Assembly (NCBI GenBank): GCA_028554645.1
Contig: JAQOOI010000016.1
Location: 930,001 to 994,000 of the forward strand
Origin: Omphalotus guepiniiformis
Lineage: Eukaryota; Basidiomycota; Agaricomycetes; Agaricales; Omphalotaceae
Length of the DNA: 64,000 nucleotides
Direction of reading: 5' to 3'
Made by a program: the position numbers and the translations under genes. The notes under the pieces are model-generated. The model did no database searches. It was not told the origin of the DNA and saw only the letters and a list, made by a program, of their open reading frames with translations. Of the stretch, positions 46,850 through 57,554 are shown one piece after another (within the stretch, counting starts at the first letter, position 1; the number at the start of each line of letters is the position of its first letter).

Positions 46850-47302
46850 GCTATTAGGGTGATTTCTGGAGATTCAACTCTCATGCAGGACAATGAGAGG
46901 GGAACCCTGTCTTTGAGAGGGACTACAAAGCCTATTATGGGTCTCTAAAGAACTGTGACAACCGCACTTCCACATCCACACAAGCACTCCCAATGCTTCC
47001 CAAGGATCTCAAAGTGATCATGGACTTTCTGGATTCTCATCAAGGTACCAAAGAGTTCACAATGACCCAGAGGCTGTATTTCAAGGCCTTTGCTTCAACA
47101 GCTTTCAGTCTCTGGACTAGGTAAGCATGAATCTTTACTTGATCTTTCAATGGGTGCTCTGTACTTATGCTAGTCTATAGGAATAATGAACACATCAACT
47201 TTCAATACAAGGATCTCAAAACTGGACAAGTCTCAGCTGATGGAACTTGCTATCTTGAGTTTCAGCTTGTGTTCAGAAAGACCGATAAAGATCCTAACAA
47301 GA
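46850..47302 (+). pseudogene. Tyrosine-recombinase-like gene, middle part
   Basis: Reading across the removed chromovirus (37777-37796 joined to 46855) gives RVLGY, a stop, GDFWRF. It continues with EGNPVFERDYKAYYGSLKN, ALPMLPKDLKVIMDFLDS and RLYFKAFASTAFSLWTR. A GT-AG intron (47121-47180) leads to NNEHINFQYKDLKTGQV and LEFQLVFRKTDKDPNK, ending at a donor at 47303. RNNEHINFQYKDL has the spacing of tyrosine-recombinase box I. The rest is cut off by the LTR at 47329, inside the next intron. A UGA stands where relatives have Trp before EGNPVFE. Confidence 0.6.
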
Positions 47303-47328
47303 GTAAGCAAATAGTAAAGTTGTTATAC

Positions 47329-48241
47329 TGTTAGGGAACAGAAGGTAAGGGTTAGTTACTCTGATCCACAGTATGGGAGTTGGGGGCTAAGTTGTATTAA
47401 TTGAGACTCTACTCAAAGAACACAATGGAGAAACTGAAGTGATAATCTATATCACAGGAAAGAGTGATGTAAAGAGTGATGTATCAAATATCACTAGAAA
47501 ATTAGGATTTACTTGGGAAAGCTTCAAGTGAAAAGAGGATGTTTTGATTACTGGAAATGCTTCAGTAACCAAGGAAGGTTGGAATACTTGGAAATGCTTC
47601 AAGTAATCTAGGAGTAGTTTGAAAACTGAAAATGCTTCAGTTGTTCAAGGAGGAAGTCTGGAAATGCTTCAGACAATCAAAGAGAATACTGCTGGAAATG
47701 CTTCAGCAATACTTAAGGATAGACACTGGAAATGCTTCAGATGTCTTAAGAGATATCTGGAAATGCTTCAGATATTGTAGGTTCAGTCACTGGTAATGCT
47801 TCGGCAACACTTAGAGAGTAAAAAGTACTTGAATTCACAAGACAGATTTACAAGATGGGGGTTAACAAGAAAATAACTAGACTACCATACACTAAGTTTC
47901 TGGAGCTTTATATACTGCAAACCATGAGGCTAAACATAAGGCATACAATGAGGCATACAATGAGGCATGCAATGAGGTTGCAATGAGGTTGCAGTGAGGC
48001 ATGCCTTGAGGCTGAACATGAGGCCATTTGGACATGAGGCTACAATGAGTCTGCCTTGAGGCCAAACATAAGGTATTTTGAACATGAGGTTGCAATGTGA
48101 GGCAGTGGATCATCTGAAATGACTAGTTCAATAGGTAGGTCATCTAAAATGACTAGTCTGATAACATCCAGAATTTTGAAATTTTTCTGGCATCACTTTT
48201 TGCTACACTTTTGTTGACCTCTTGTAGGCATGTCCCTAACA
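47329..48241 (-). repeat. 913-bp LTR with hairpin array (minus orientation)
   Basis: The ends are an inverted pair (TGTTAGGGA / TCCCTAACA). On the minus strand a polypurine tract (GGTGAAGGGGGGTGTAC) abuts its start at 48241, so it is a 3' LTR. U3 (about 47915-48241) has degenerate tandem units around GCCTCATTG, then a TATATAAAG box near 47910. The R/U5 part (47329 to about 47890) matches the right LTR and contains about nine stem-loops (47511-47806) with the loop GAAATGCTT on the plus strand. Confidence 0.75.
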
Positions 48242-49334
48242 GTACACCCCCCTTCACCAGCCAGAGCCCTTGATGACATAGCACAACTGATAACATTGAT
48301 TGGTACAATCCCAAAGACACCTCCAATCTTGAAAATGTAGTCTTGATGTTAAACTTCATTGGAACATAATTGTAACACATTGGTGAAGTTATTCCCTGTA
48401 ACTTGCAATAGTGATTGCAAGATATGTGACCAGTAAAGGTGCTCAATGTATATCTTCAATCCCATGTACTATAAGTTGTCTGTCAAGTTTCCTAAGATCC
48501 AAATTCAGCATTCTTTCAGTGGTAGGTCTGAGAGTGCATGTGCGCGGGTTGCTTTGCTAATATAAGTCATGTGACATGTTTGTTGAACGCATGTACATGT
48601 CAATGTTGCCCTTTGCTCTTGTTACATCCCTCTGTTTGCATGTAATACAATCTCTTCAAATTTTCATGTTTGATGTTCAGCAAGACGTGCGTGGAGTATA
48701 AAGACAACATTACGTGGACCAGGAATGAAGGTGATTCTACACGGATCGGGAACAAACAACTTGTGTTGTGTGTATGGAGCTTGGTCTGGGAGTTGAAAGG
48801 TTTATGGAGGGGAGTGAAGTCTGGCTTGTGTTCGCGGGCTGAAGGTACCCTATGCTGTTAAATAGTGGAAAATAAAAATCTTGACGATAGCACCCCTAGA
48901 CCCATTGATACATATCAAACTGAAGCAGATTAGGCTGTTTCACACCATATCAGATGCTCTCGTGTGCTATCGTCACTTACTCAGATGCTCTCGCACATTT
49001 ACTCAGTTGTTCTCGCACACTATCATCACTCACTCAGATGTGCTATCGTCACTCACCTAGTTGCTCTCATGTGCCATTGCCAGTGAGCAATCTAAGCAAG
49101 TAATATGTAAAGGTGTGTAGTGAAATTAGTGCTATCAGCTAAATCAGAGCAATCTAAGCAAGTAATATGTAAAGGAGTGTAGTGAAATCAGTCACAAACT
49201 ATTAGAATGCTATAAGCTAAATTAGTTCAAGTAATATGTAAAGGAGTGTAGTACAACTAGACACATACTATTATGATACTATAAGCCAAATCAGAGCAAC
49301 CAGAGCAGGCAATATATAAATGAGTGTAGTAACA
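48242..49334. repeat. Non-coding stretch with two tandem-repeat blocks
   Basis: No gene is evident. From about 48949 to 49080 a unit of roughly 30 bases (CAGATGCTCTCG...TCGTCACT) recurs about four times. From about 49098 to 49370 a unit of about 70 bases containing AAGTAATATGTAAAGGAGTG and GCTATAAGCTAAAT recurs about four times with drift and ends inside the protease ORF. Both look like decayed minisatellites in the 3' part of a retroelement. Confidence 0.6.
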
Positions 49335-51476
49335 TCAGAGATTAAATATAATGCTATATGCTAAATTTCCATCTTGTGGACTTCTTTCCTCTTCTGCAGC
49401 TTTTTGGGTAACTGGTGTAAGTTTTTCATCTCCTTCAGGCTTCGGTCCAATGCCTCTGCCTCGTTTGTATGTTTCCATTGTGCAGGTCATGCCAGAATTA
49501 GGGTCTCGAATTGTTAATTCTTGACTTCCATCCTTATTTGTCTTAATATTACTTTCTGTTAAAACATCGAAGGGTCTTCCCAACAGAACTTTATATGGAG
49601 CTTTATCTATCACCTGAATCTGCATATAAACGACTATTTCACCAAAGGTAAACAATACATTCCTAGCTAGACTCCTGGGTGGGCTTAGCTGTCCACTAGC
49701 ACTTGGCATATGGATAACAGTCTTTGGATCCCAGGCTAGACCTAGTCCAATTGCTATATCCGTGTCCATTGACACAATTTGAGACCCACTGTCAAGTATA
49801 CACTCGACTGATCCTTGTTTATTAATATCAGGAAAGATAACTCGCAGACTATCACTTGGTCTGGCTACAATGATAATCTTTCCTCGTTCAGACGGCAGAA
49901 CATCTTCAAGATATTGTTCTACAACATCTACATGGACTAAAAATTCTGTTTGCAAGCCGCTCAAGCCTTTGAGAACCTGTACAAAGCAGTCTCCCCATGC
50001 TAGATCATCAATATCCACCACTTGGGTGTCATATGGCAAAGAGATGGAATCCTGGTAGATCCATGTCTTCTGGGTTCTCCTCATCGCTAATCTCTTGTAC
50101 AAATGCCTTTAGAGGCCTCTTATATACTCGACTATTCTTAGTCTTTCTATTCAATATTTTCTGCAAAGTAGGGGAAATAGCAATTACTTCTTCCATACTT
50201 ATAGATATTTCACTCTTTGATATCTTTGTTGCAACTTCTTCAGCCACCCCAGGCCTGTACACGCCACTTTGTAGTTTGTATTCAGGTCTCTTAGGCAATT
50301 CAAATGTTACTTTCTTCTTCGCTGAGCCTCAAGACTCTTCTATATCCCTACTAGGTATTCTAGCGGTCACGGGAACGTTTCTAGAACCTCTTTTGGTGGT
50401 TGGATTCGTCTCTCAATAGGCTTTATGTTATCAAATGGTCTTTTATTTAAGTCTTTTGTTTCCGGGATGTTATGCGCACGTGCCTCTTTGCCTAATTCGG
50501 GCTCAGGGGTTTCCAATGACTCATCTGTCATGTTTATGGGTTTATACAAGTGTCAATTAAAGTCCTTAGGACGCTCTAGCACCACTTCGAGGTGTCTAGA
50601 GATCTTTCCAGCATTCTCTTTCTCCAGAGCTTTGCTGGGAACAGGACTAGGTAACTTCTTTGCACCAACTAGCACCTGTTTAAGCTCCTTCATCAAAAGT
50701 ATTAGTTTTTCGAACCTCCGGGAGTGTTTATAGACACTTGTCCATCAGACAAGGCCTTATACTCAACTCCCATCCTTTCTAGCTGTTCAAGCACTTGTAC
50801 AGCCAATGTATCAACTTCATTATTTTCCATCCCAAGGGGGCTAGCTTCGTGTAGCTGCACCTGGTATACATTTGGCATGGATTCTACTTCATATAAGAAC
50901 TGATCTGGGTGGACTTCTACATCCCATCCCTTTTCTTTTGTGATTTTCTCAATCTTTTCCCTTCTAGTTTCTTTATCACCTTCATTTATCCAAGGAAGTG
51001 GTGAACCATCCTTTAGTTCCCATCTATTCCTTGCATTTCGCTTCATCCATCCCTTACTTACAAAGTGATGTTGAGCTGGACAGTCTTGTGAACCATGTCC
51101 TCTGCCTCCACACATAAAACAAGCTAGATCACAGGCAGGCATAACTCTACTTGTGTCCAGAAGTCCTCTGGTAGGCATAGAAGACATACCAACATTTGCC
51201 AATAACGCTAGACCCATATTTCCAGTGTGCAAAGAAGGGTACACTCACCTCCCGTGACTTGGTGGAAAGAAAGGAAGGTTTCTTCCAATAGTTCTTCAAC
51301 ACCATGGAAGCTTGATTACCTGAGCTGTTGATACCCTCTGCTGCCTTTCGGACCATCTTGTGTGCGTTGAGAGTTTGTGTATACTGCATATAGTTGAATT
51401 CCAGAAGGTTAGTAGAGGAGTGTGGGCAATTTGTAGGAGGACAACCCACGTTCACCAATACAAAAGAAGAACGCAA
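49335..51476 (-). pseudogene. Gypsy gag zinc knuckle to protease, decayed
   Basis: Three minus-strand frames cover consecutive parts of one region. Residues around 51130-51090 give CFMCGGRGHGSQDC, a CCHC knuckle, followed by WELKDGSPLPW. Bases 50298-50029 give EYKLQSGVYRPGVAEEVATK and SMEEVIAISPTLQKIL. Bases 50102-49335 give a retroviral-type aspartic protease: VECILDSGSQIVSM with the catalytic DSG, then GRPFDVLTESNIKTNKDG. Frameshifts break it into pieces. Reverse transcriptase onward is missing to the left, so the element lost its pol before the 3' LTR at 48241. Confidence 0.75.
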
Positions 51477-53360
51477 TATAGATGAAAGTATTCGGGGCTG
51501 CCAGGATCTAGTACGATAACGTCCACCTGTTGAAAAATCTCTGGTCTAGAAAGATATAAGACCTTACAGAAGTCAAGGAGGCTACGGCATAGAGACTACG
51601 GAGATTTAGCAGGTCAAACACAGAATACAAAATCTCTAACAACGAACCTAGTTAAAGCACTGGTGTTGATTGCAAACATGGTCTATCATAATTTTCCAGA
51701 ATATTCTGTTAAGAGTCGGCTAAAGCACCTAAAAATGCACAACAAAAGTTGTTAATCATGGTGTCTGTTCTGAAGGGTGGTTTTGTTAGGCTTAGGAACA
51801 ACTTTGCAAAAATCAGAAAAAATAGCCTTACCTGTGGAAGCCTGTCTTTGACTTTTGAAGGAGATACGTCAGTGTACCTGCAATGACAACATCGCTAGCC
51901 ACAGCTAGGGCATTGACTGTTATTGAGAGACCCTGTTGAACCCATAAACTCTAGAGCAATGAGCTAATACTGCGGTAAGAAACCCACCTTAAGCTTGGCA
52001 GCCAATTCCACAAACATCTTAACCTGAAGCAGCCTAGGGTTTGGATCTTTTAAAAATAGTTGTAGAATAGAAATTGAGTTTTGACATACGCAATAATACT
52101 GAAAGCTGAATCCAGTGTGTCTGTGAACTTCAAAATATTTCAGGTGAGAATTGAAAAGCCTTACCAAGGGCACAACCTGGGTTACTCTCGCTTGTTAACC
52201 ATTTAGTATAGTAGGACAGTATAAAGTGCTAACACACCAAATCCGGCCAGAATCAAGGCCAACTAAGGGAGATGAAGAACTTGTGATCTTGAAAAAGGTA
52301 GTTCTGAGAAGAAGACGTACTGTAAGGGCAGTGATCCAGATTTTCTCGGAGCTGACTACAGCAATACATTAGTTTTCAAATCCAAGCATATCATCTGCTC
52401 ATTGCCTACGTCTCCAGATCCTGAATGTGAGGAAGCTGGAATAAAAGTCACCTCTAACAACTCAAATTGTGTTAGATAAGAGATGTTTACCTTTGAACAA
52501 ACAGTGCCACCAGGCCCTAACCGAAGTGGGATTATAGCCGGAGCAAGGAGGAACACTACAAGAAGCATGTACGTTAAATAACACCTCAACCTAGAGGGCT
52601 AACATGGGGTCAAGATGCAGAAGGCTCAGAATGCAATACTATGTACGAGCAGACTCCTAATTTCCGAGGAGAAAAAGAGAAGATGATTAGCAGCCCTTCT
52701 ACGTAGATCTCCAGGCCTTGGGAGGTTCTTACCATACAACGGTTTCAAATAAGCCTATCAGAGACCTATAAAGTAAAGGTATGTTCAGACGCTTACCCAT
52801 ATGGGATATCAGAATCTGGTGGGTGGTTTCCAAAAATATAACCACCGCAACCTGATTTTGAAAAGGGTGAGTGTATAGACCTCTAGCCAAGGCACTAAGG
52901 ACCTACCAGAACGCGGAGCTTCCAGCCGTCTCTCTGGTGGGAGAAGTAATAACAAACTTGAATAACAGATACTACCATTCCAGAGGCTTCAGTTCAGGGG
53001 CCGGTGTCAGAACAGAACATTTCAGACCTCTGTATAAGCTACTGCGGAGAATTAATCCCTATAGCAAGCAACAACATAGGAGGACTCACACTCCTGCAAC
53101 CAGAACTCCCACAAAAGCTGTGCCTATTCTATTTGAAAAAAAAAAAAACAAAAAAAAAACAGGAAATTAGCCCTATTATTACCGGATGGAAGGGAACTTC
53201 TACGTGTTATCAATTGAGATTGGGGTAGACATCTCTAAAGGGGGGAGGAAACAAACGGGACAAAATTGAGGCTGCCAGAGAGTGGATGTGAAGTTGGAGG
53301 GAGTAGCCGTATCCTATTCTCTCTTAAAGGTGGTATAAGTAAGGAAAGAGCGGAGAGAAG
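51477..53360. other. Decayed sequence, no gene seen
   Basis: About 1.9 kb with no ORF carrying motifs. An A-run broken by one C lies at 53137-53160. A purine-rich tract ending GCGGAGAGAAGC (about 53341-53360) directly precedes the next LTR and is its likely polypurine tract. Confidence 0.4.
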
Positions 53361-53520
53361 CTGTTAGGAGTCAGTACATACAGGTACAGAGCCACAGATC
53401 AATAAGTGATAAATGGCATATACAAGAAAGACAGAAAATTTTAATTTTTGGGTATCAATCAAAGACCTATATGTCAACCAATCACTCTGTGGTCATACAT
53501 GATGCACTACATAATTGATC

Positions 53521-53787
53521 TGAGTCATGTACAGCCTCCCTTCAGTCCCATGATCTCTGTATCCTCTCCAGCTTGCAGTTTGAGTCATAACCAGTCATGC
53601 TGCAGCATCCATGGCACATGAGTCATAACAAGTCATCCTGCAGTTCTGATGGAAGCTTGAGTCATATACAGTCACCTTATAGACTCATAGTGACTTGAAT
53701 CATGCCTAGTCAATGTGACTCATGTTCAAGAGTCATGTCTAGTCAGAATGACTCATGTTCACAGTCATTTCTAGTCAAACTGACTCA
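53521..53787. promoter_or_regulatory. Seven bZIP (AP-1/Gcn4-type) sites in U3
   Basis: Perfect TGAGTCA at 53521, 53581, 53619 and 53658 and perfect TGACTCA at 53716, 53749 and 53781. These are the same palindromic site on either strand. Spacing is 32-60 bp. Gcn4/AP-1 proteins bind this heptamer; in fungi Gcn4-type factors respond to amino acid starvation. The sites lie 50-320 bp upstream of the TATA box. Confidence 0.7.
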
Positions 53788-53948
53788 TGCAGCCTCATTG
53801 TAGATACTTTCCTTTTATATCTGTACTCAGAATTGTGTATATAAACCCCACCCAACTTAGTGTACCTTAGTCTAGTTATTGTTTTCTTGTGAACCTCTAC
53901 TTTGTAACCTGTCTTGTCAATACAAGTACTTCTTACTCTCTCTAGTCT

Positions 53949-54313
53949 ACTGAAGCATTCCCAGTGACTGAACCTCTAAGGCATTGAAGCATTTCCAGTG
54001 TCCTTTCCTAAGTATTGCTGAAGCATTTCCAGCAGTATTCCCTTTGATTATCTGAAGCATTTCCAGATATTCTCTAAGGCATTGAAGCATTTCCAGTGTC
54101 TTTCCCTAAATATTGCTGAAGCATTTCCAGCAGTATTTCCCTTGATTGTCTGAAGCATTTCCAGGCTTTCTCTTTGAATAACTGAAGCATTGCCAGTTGT
54201 TTATTCTATCCTTAGACTACTTGAAGCATTTCCAAGTATCTAAATTCCCTTGGTTTACTGAAGCATTTCCAGTAATCAAATCTCCTGTTCTCACTTGAAG
54301 CATTTCCAAGTGA
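53949..54313 (+). repeat. Array of 11 stem-loops with constant loop and variable stems
   Basis: Units at 53949, 53982, 54014, 54049, 54080, 54112, 54148, 54179, 54218, 54255 and 54291. Each is 5-7 bases, AAGCATTTC (or a one-base variant), then the complement of the first bases. Examples: TATCTG/CAGATA, TACTTG/CAAGTA, TTACTG/CAGTAA, TCACTTG/CAAGTGA, ATTGCTG/CAGCAGT. Mismatches are G-T pairs, which are stable in RNA. It lies downstream of the TATA box, so it would be in the 5' leader of the transcript. Confidence 0.9.
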
Positions 54314-54497
54314 AACCTACCTTTCTAGTGATCTCTGAGACATCACTCTTTACATTCTCTTTCTCTGTGATATAGATTATCACTTCAGCTCATCTCTACA
54401 TTGTGTTCTTTGAGTAGATTCTCAATTAATACAACTTAGCCCCCAACCCCCATACTGTGGATCAGAGTAACTAACCCTTACCTTCTGTTCCCTAACA

Positions 54498-55144
54498 GAA
54501 GCCGAGATGTAGAAGAGGCTAGAAAACATTCTAGGTACCCTGGGACCTGAAAGAAGCTTGAAGCTACAGGAACTGTCCGGGAGAGGTACTGAGGTTGCAA
54601 TGCGCAAAAAATAGCTAATAATACCAATAATATATTTCAGTTGAAAACCTCCTCTGCAGAACTCAGGCAATATTTGGAGCTTTACCAAGCTTTCCCGTTC
54701 TATAACCCAAAGGCAATTTCTGCAGACCCACCTTTTTCTTTTAAAGCCTAAGGAAAAGGAAATTACTTTGCAGAGGCAAGATCAACCTATAAGCTTATCT
54801 GTTCTTGTATAGCAAGCATGTAGGCTTTTGATTTATTCTCCCTGGAGTGCTTGGTGGGCTCTTGGAGGTACATTAGTATTGAGTACTAATTAAGTAACTC
54901 GAAGCGCAAAGCTGGCGGCACGTGCTGAACTGAACCGAACCACCGACTTTCTACAAATTCTTTGCAGACCGGTTAAAACACTATACTCCTACTCTACTCC
55001 CGCCCATGTCAGATCTGGCCAGTTTCAATGAGATCTCTGATCTAGGTTCGGGGTGCAGAAGAATTGAAGAAGGATTGAATTCCTTGCCTTCTCTAATGCT
55101 AGTTAATCAATCCTCCCCTTCCTCCTCCAGGCATCCACTGTCTC
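54498..55144. other. Decayed sequence, no gene seen
   Basis: About 650 bp right of the LTR. No recognisable frame. The next 30 bp do not repeat the bases left of the LTR at 47329, so no shared target duplication is visible. Confidence 0.35.
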
Positions 55145-55210
55145 CTTCCTTACGTCGTTGTACTTGAGAGTCCTTGTCCTTGTCCAGTTCACTCCAGGTA
55201 TCCTGCTTCA

Positions 55211-55585
55211 ATGTCAATGTCTGCACTGTCTCTGTCTATTGCAAGAACCCTTTCCATTGGGCAGGTCGCTCTTACTAGTGTTGCGGATAACAATCTTACT
55301 AGTGTTGCAAATAAAGATGGGGACATTCCGTCTCTCTGTGGGTGCCATTTTGTTTCTTGTATTTGTTTTGTGTTTGATGTGGACGGGCAAAAGGTAGAGT
55401 CTTCACCGCTGTTGAGTAGTTCTGTATTCACAGATTCTAGCTCTGGAAGCAGTCCACTGTCCCCTTTGAGTGCCCTTCAGAAGCCACCTGAAAGTAACCT
55501 TAACTTACCAGGTTCAAATGAAGATTGTGAAACTTCATGGCCTCTCCGTCCAAACGAGCATCTAGCTGTTTTAATGTCTAAATAG
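55211..55585 (+). CDS. Unassigned ORF, possible exon
   Basis: A 124-codon frame with a Ser/Leu-rich N-terminus, an isolated CGCHFVSCICF cluster and a Ser/Pro-rich tail (SSSGSSPLSPLSALQKPP). It may be an exon of a decayed gene that continues near 55690-55900 (DSGIELTVLKSL at 55986 in another frame). No family is recognised. Confidence 0.25.
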   Translation: MSMSALSLSIARTLSIGQVALTSVADNNLTSVANKDGDIPSLCGCHFVSCICFVFDVDGQKVESSPLLSSSVFTDSSSGSSPLSPLSALQKPPESNLNLPGSNEDCETSWPLRPNEHLAVLMSK

Positions 55586-55850
55586 GTGAGAGCGCAGTCT
55601 AGAAGGTCTTTACAAGCGTCAAATCTTGACTCAGTGTTTTCCCAAGTCCAATTCAAGAGCCTCTGTATGTGATAGTTTTCACTGTGAAGTCAAATTCTCC
55701 TTCTTGGAACATAAACACCACTGTCACAAATGTGGAGGGGTATTTTGTTGATTCTGTACCTTCCAATCCACACCTCTCCTGGATACTTCAAACCTTCCGT
55801 TCCTGAATCTGCCCAGAAACATATCCATCTATGAATTTGAGAACCCTTAC

Positions 55851-56444
55851 ATGCAGATTTCCAGTTCCAGGGTTTGTGATGATTGTTGGAATCAGCTTCA
55901 TGGGCATCCTTCCTTGCCAATAAAGCCGGGAATTGTTAGGCCTCTGTTACCCTTTACATGGATGACCAAGAGACCTTTGTCAGATAGCGGCATTGAATTG
56001 ACCGTTTTGAAAAGCTTAAGTATGCCCCCCTATGTGAATACCCTCGGGCTCATTCTGTCCAAACGGGAACGCGATCTGGATAGTTTACCTTCTCCCTTTC
56101 GACCCTGTATCTCAAGCTCCTCCAACCCAAACTGGCGTCGACGGGTACCGCTCCGCTTGACACACCTCCTGCTGTCTCCAGCGGATAAGGATCCTTCCTA
56201 CGGGGAACTTGACTCCTATCCACTTTGTAGACCCTCCTTGCTTTGTAAAGCTACGGGAGGTGGATGGTGGGAACCCAAACAGCTTCCATTACTTCTAGGA
56301 TATAGAGTTCCTGTTCCTGGTGGTAAAGCACCTTCCGAACTAGAGATGGAGAGAGAGATGAAGAGAGAGAGAAGAAAGAGAGAGAATCCGATTATACAAG
56401 ATGGAGGTGAGTTATTTTTTGTGGTGCTCTGTCCCGGATTTTGA
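55851..56444 (+). CDS. Unassigned ORF
   Basis: A 197-codon frame, Leu/Pro/Ser-rich, with a charged MEREMKRERRKRE stretch near the end. No signal, membrane pattern or motif is convincing. It may be chance or part of a decayed gene, and I list it only because of its length. Confidence 0.2.
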   Translation: MQISSSRVCDDCWNQLHGHPSLPIKPGIVRPLLPFTWMTKRPLSDSGIELTVLKSLSMPPYVNTLGLILSKRERDLDSLPSPFRPCISSSSNPNWRRRVPLRLTHLLLSPADKDPSYGELDSYPLCRPSLLCKATGGGWWEPKQLPLLLGYRVPVPGGKAPSELEMEREMKRERRKRENPIIQDGGELFFVVLCPGF

Positions 56445-57554
56445 CCCAGGATTTGGGTGGTCTGTAGATTTCCAATTCAATTCCCTAAGGAACCAGAGGC
56501 GGAACCATCCCGGAGTTTTTCTTTATCCACTTTTTGAAACCTTCTCATACCGGTATATCCCCTTCTTGTGCTGGTACCCATAGACCTGTTACCCTTGGGA
56601 TGTCATCATTATAGGTCAACAACCTCAACGGTATGGTTTCCCAGTCTTCATCCTACCTGGGCCGTCACCCGACCTCCCTACTTAGTTTAGCTTTGGAAGG
56701 CAGCTTGTACTCCCTTGATTTGCTCTTTGCTCCCACCTTCTCCAGGACCGCTGTTTACACCGGCTTGGATGTCCTAGGCAGACCTCCTACACCTCCTCTC
56801 CCTTCTCTAATCTTTTTTTTCCGGCTCTCCGGGTTGCCGGGTGGGTTTTCCTTATTTACCCTTTTCTTGTAGTTGAGAAGATATGTTACACTATTGATAG
56901 TAATATACCTCTTGATACCAGGATTACACCCTCTTTGGTCCCGTCCGTAGGAGGAGTCATGGAAAGATTGAAACTGTCCTTTTCGGAGAGGGCCATTCGA
57001 AGTGCCCTCCCAGAAAAGGCCGCTTCTCCTTATCTTATCTACAGATTTACTCAGAATTAGTGTTCGGCAAGGGAAGGGAGAGATGTTGAAAGTGTGATCT
57101 TATCTACTGATTTACTATATATAGCAGGGTTTCCAGTAGAACCAAAAATAGGGGCCCATATTTTTCTACTAGCAGTGTGCCTAGAGTACGGAGTATACTT
57201 CCCCTTAAGGGAAGAAGAAAGTACCTGCAGACGGGTCTCTATCCATATGGTTCTTATGGATGATATCCTTCCCTGAAATTAGAACTATTCTGAACCTTTT
57301 TATACCTTCGCACTACCGCTTTATCTTGAACCAGAGTGCGCACTTCACCTCTTCTCTTATAGGACAAATCAACAGGGCGCATGATCGCCTCTGCCTGCTC
57401 CTGCCTCCTACTTAGGTCCTCTCTTTTTTGTTTTCGGATGGTGCTTGCAATCTTGGACAGTCCCATCTCCCGTTCTCCTACCATCCAACTTCTCCAGAAT
57501 TTCTCTTCGCCCTTAGTAAGAAAGTCATTTGCAATAATCTGATGAGAACACAAG
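56445..57554. other. Decayed sequence, no gene seen
   Basis: About 1.1 kb without a frame that shows motifs. Short ORFs of 60-100 codons on both strands look like chance. Confidence 0.3.

Larger units (their letters stand above)
53361..54497 (+). repeat. 1,137-bp LTR with bZIP array and 11 hairpins (plus orientation)
   Basis: Starts TGTTAGGAGTCAG after a polypurine tract and ends CTGTTCCCTAACA. U3 holds seven TGA(C/G)TCA sites (53521-53787). A TATATAAACC box follows near 53838. R/U5 contains eleven stem-loops between 53949 and 54313 with the loop AAGCATTTC. The last 550-600 bp match the inverted LTR at 47329-48241, while the U3 parts differ. It is therefore a related but separate family member facing the opposite way. 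Confidence 0.8.

Noticed and set aside
53130..53165. Poly(A) run as the tail of a LINE or retrocopy
   Set aside because: No reverse transcriptase of the LINE type or processed gene precedes it, and no target duplication is visible.
53949..54313. CRISPR-like repeat array
   Set aside because: The constant part is only a 9-base loop, the variable parts are self-complementary stems, and the host is a eukaryote. It is a stem-loop array inside an LTR.
47329..54497. A 7.2-kb DNA transposon with 550-600 bp terminal inverted repeats
   Set aside because: Each end has its own LTR structure: TG...CA inverted termini, an adjoining polypurine tract, and U3, TATA and R/U5 order. The U3 parts differ, and there is no shared target duplication. 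Two oppositely oriented LTRs fit better.
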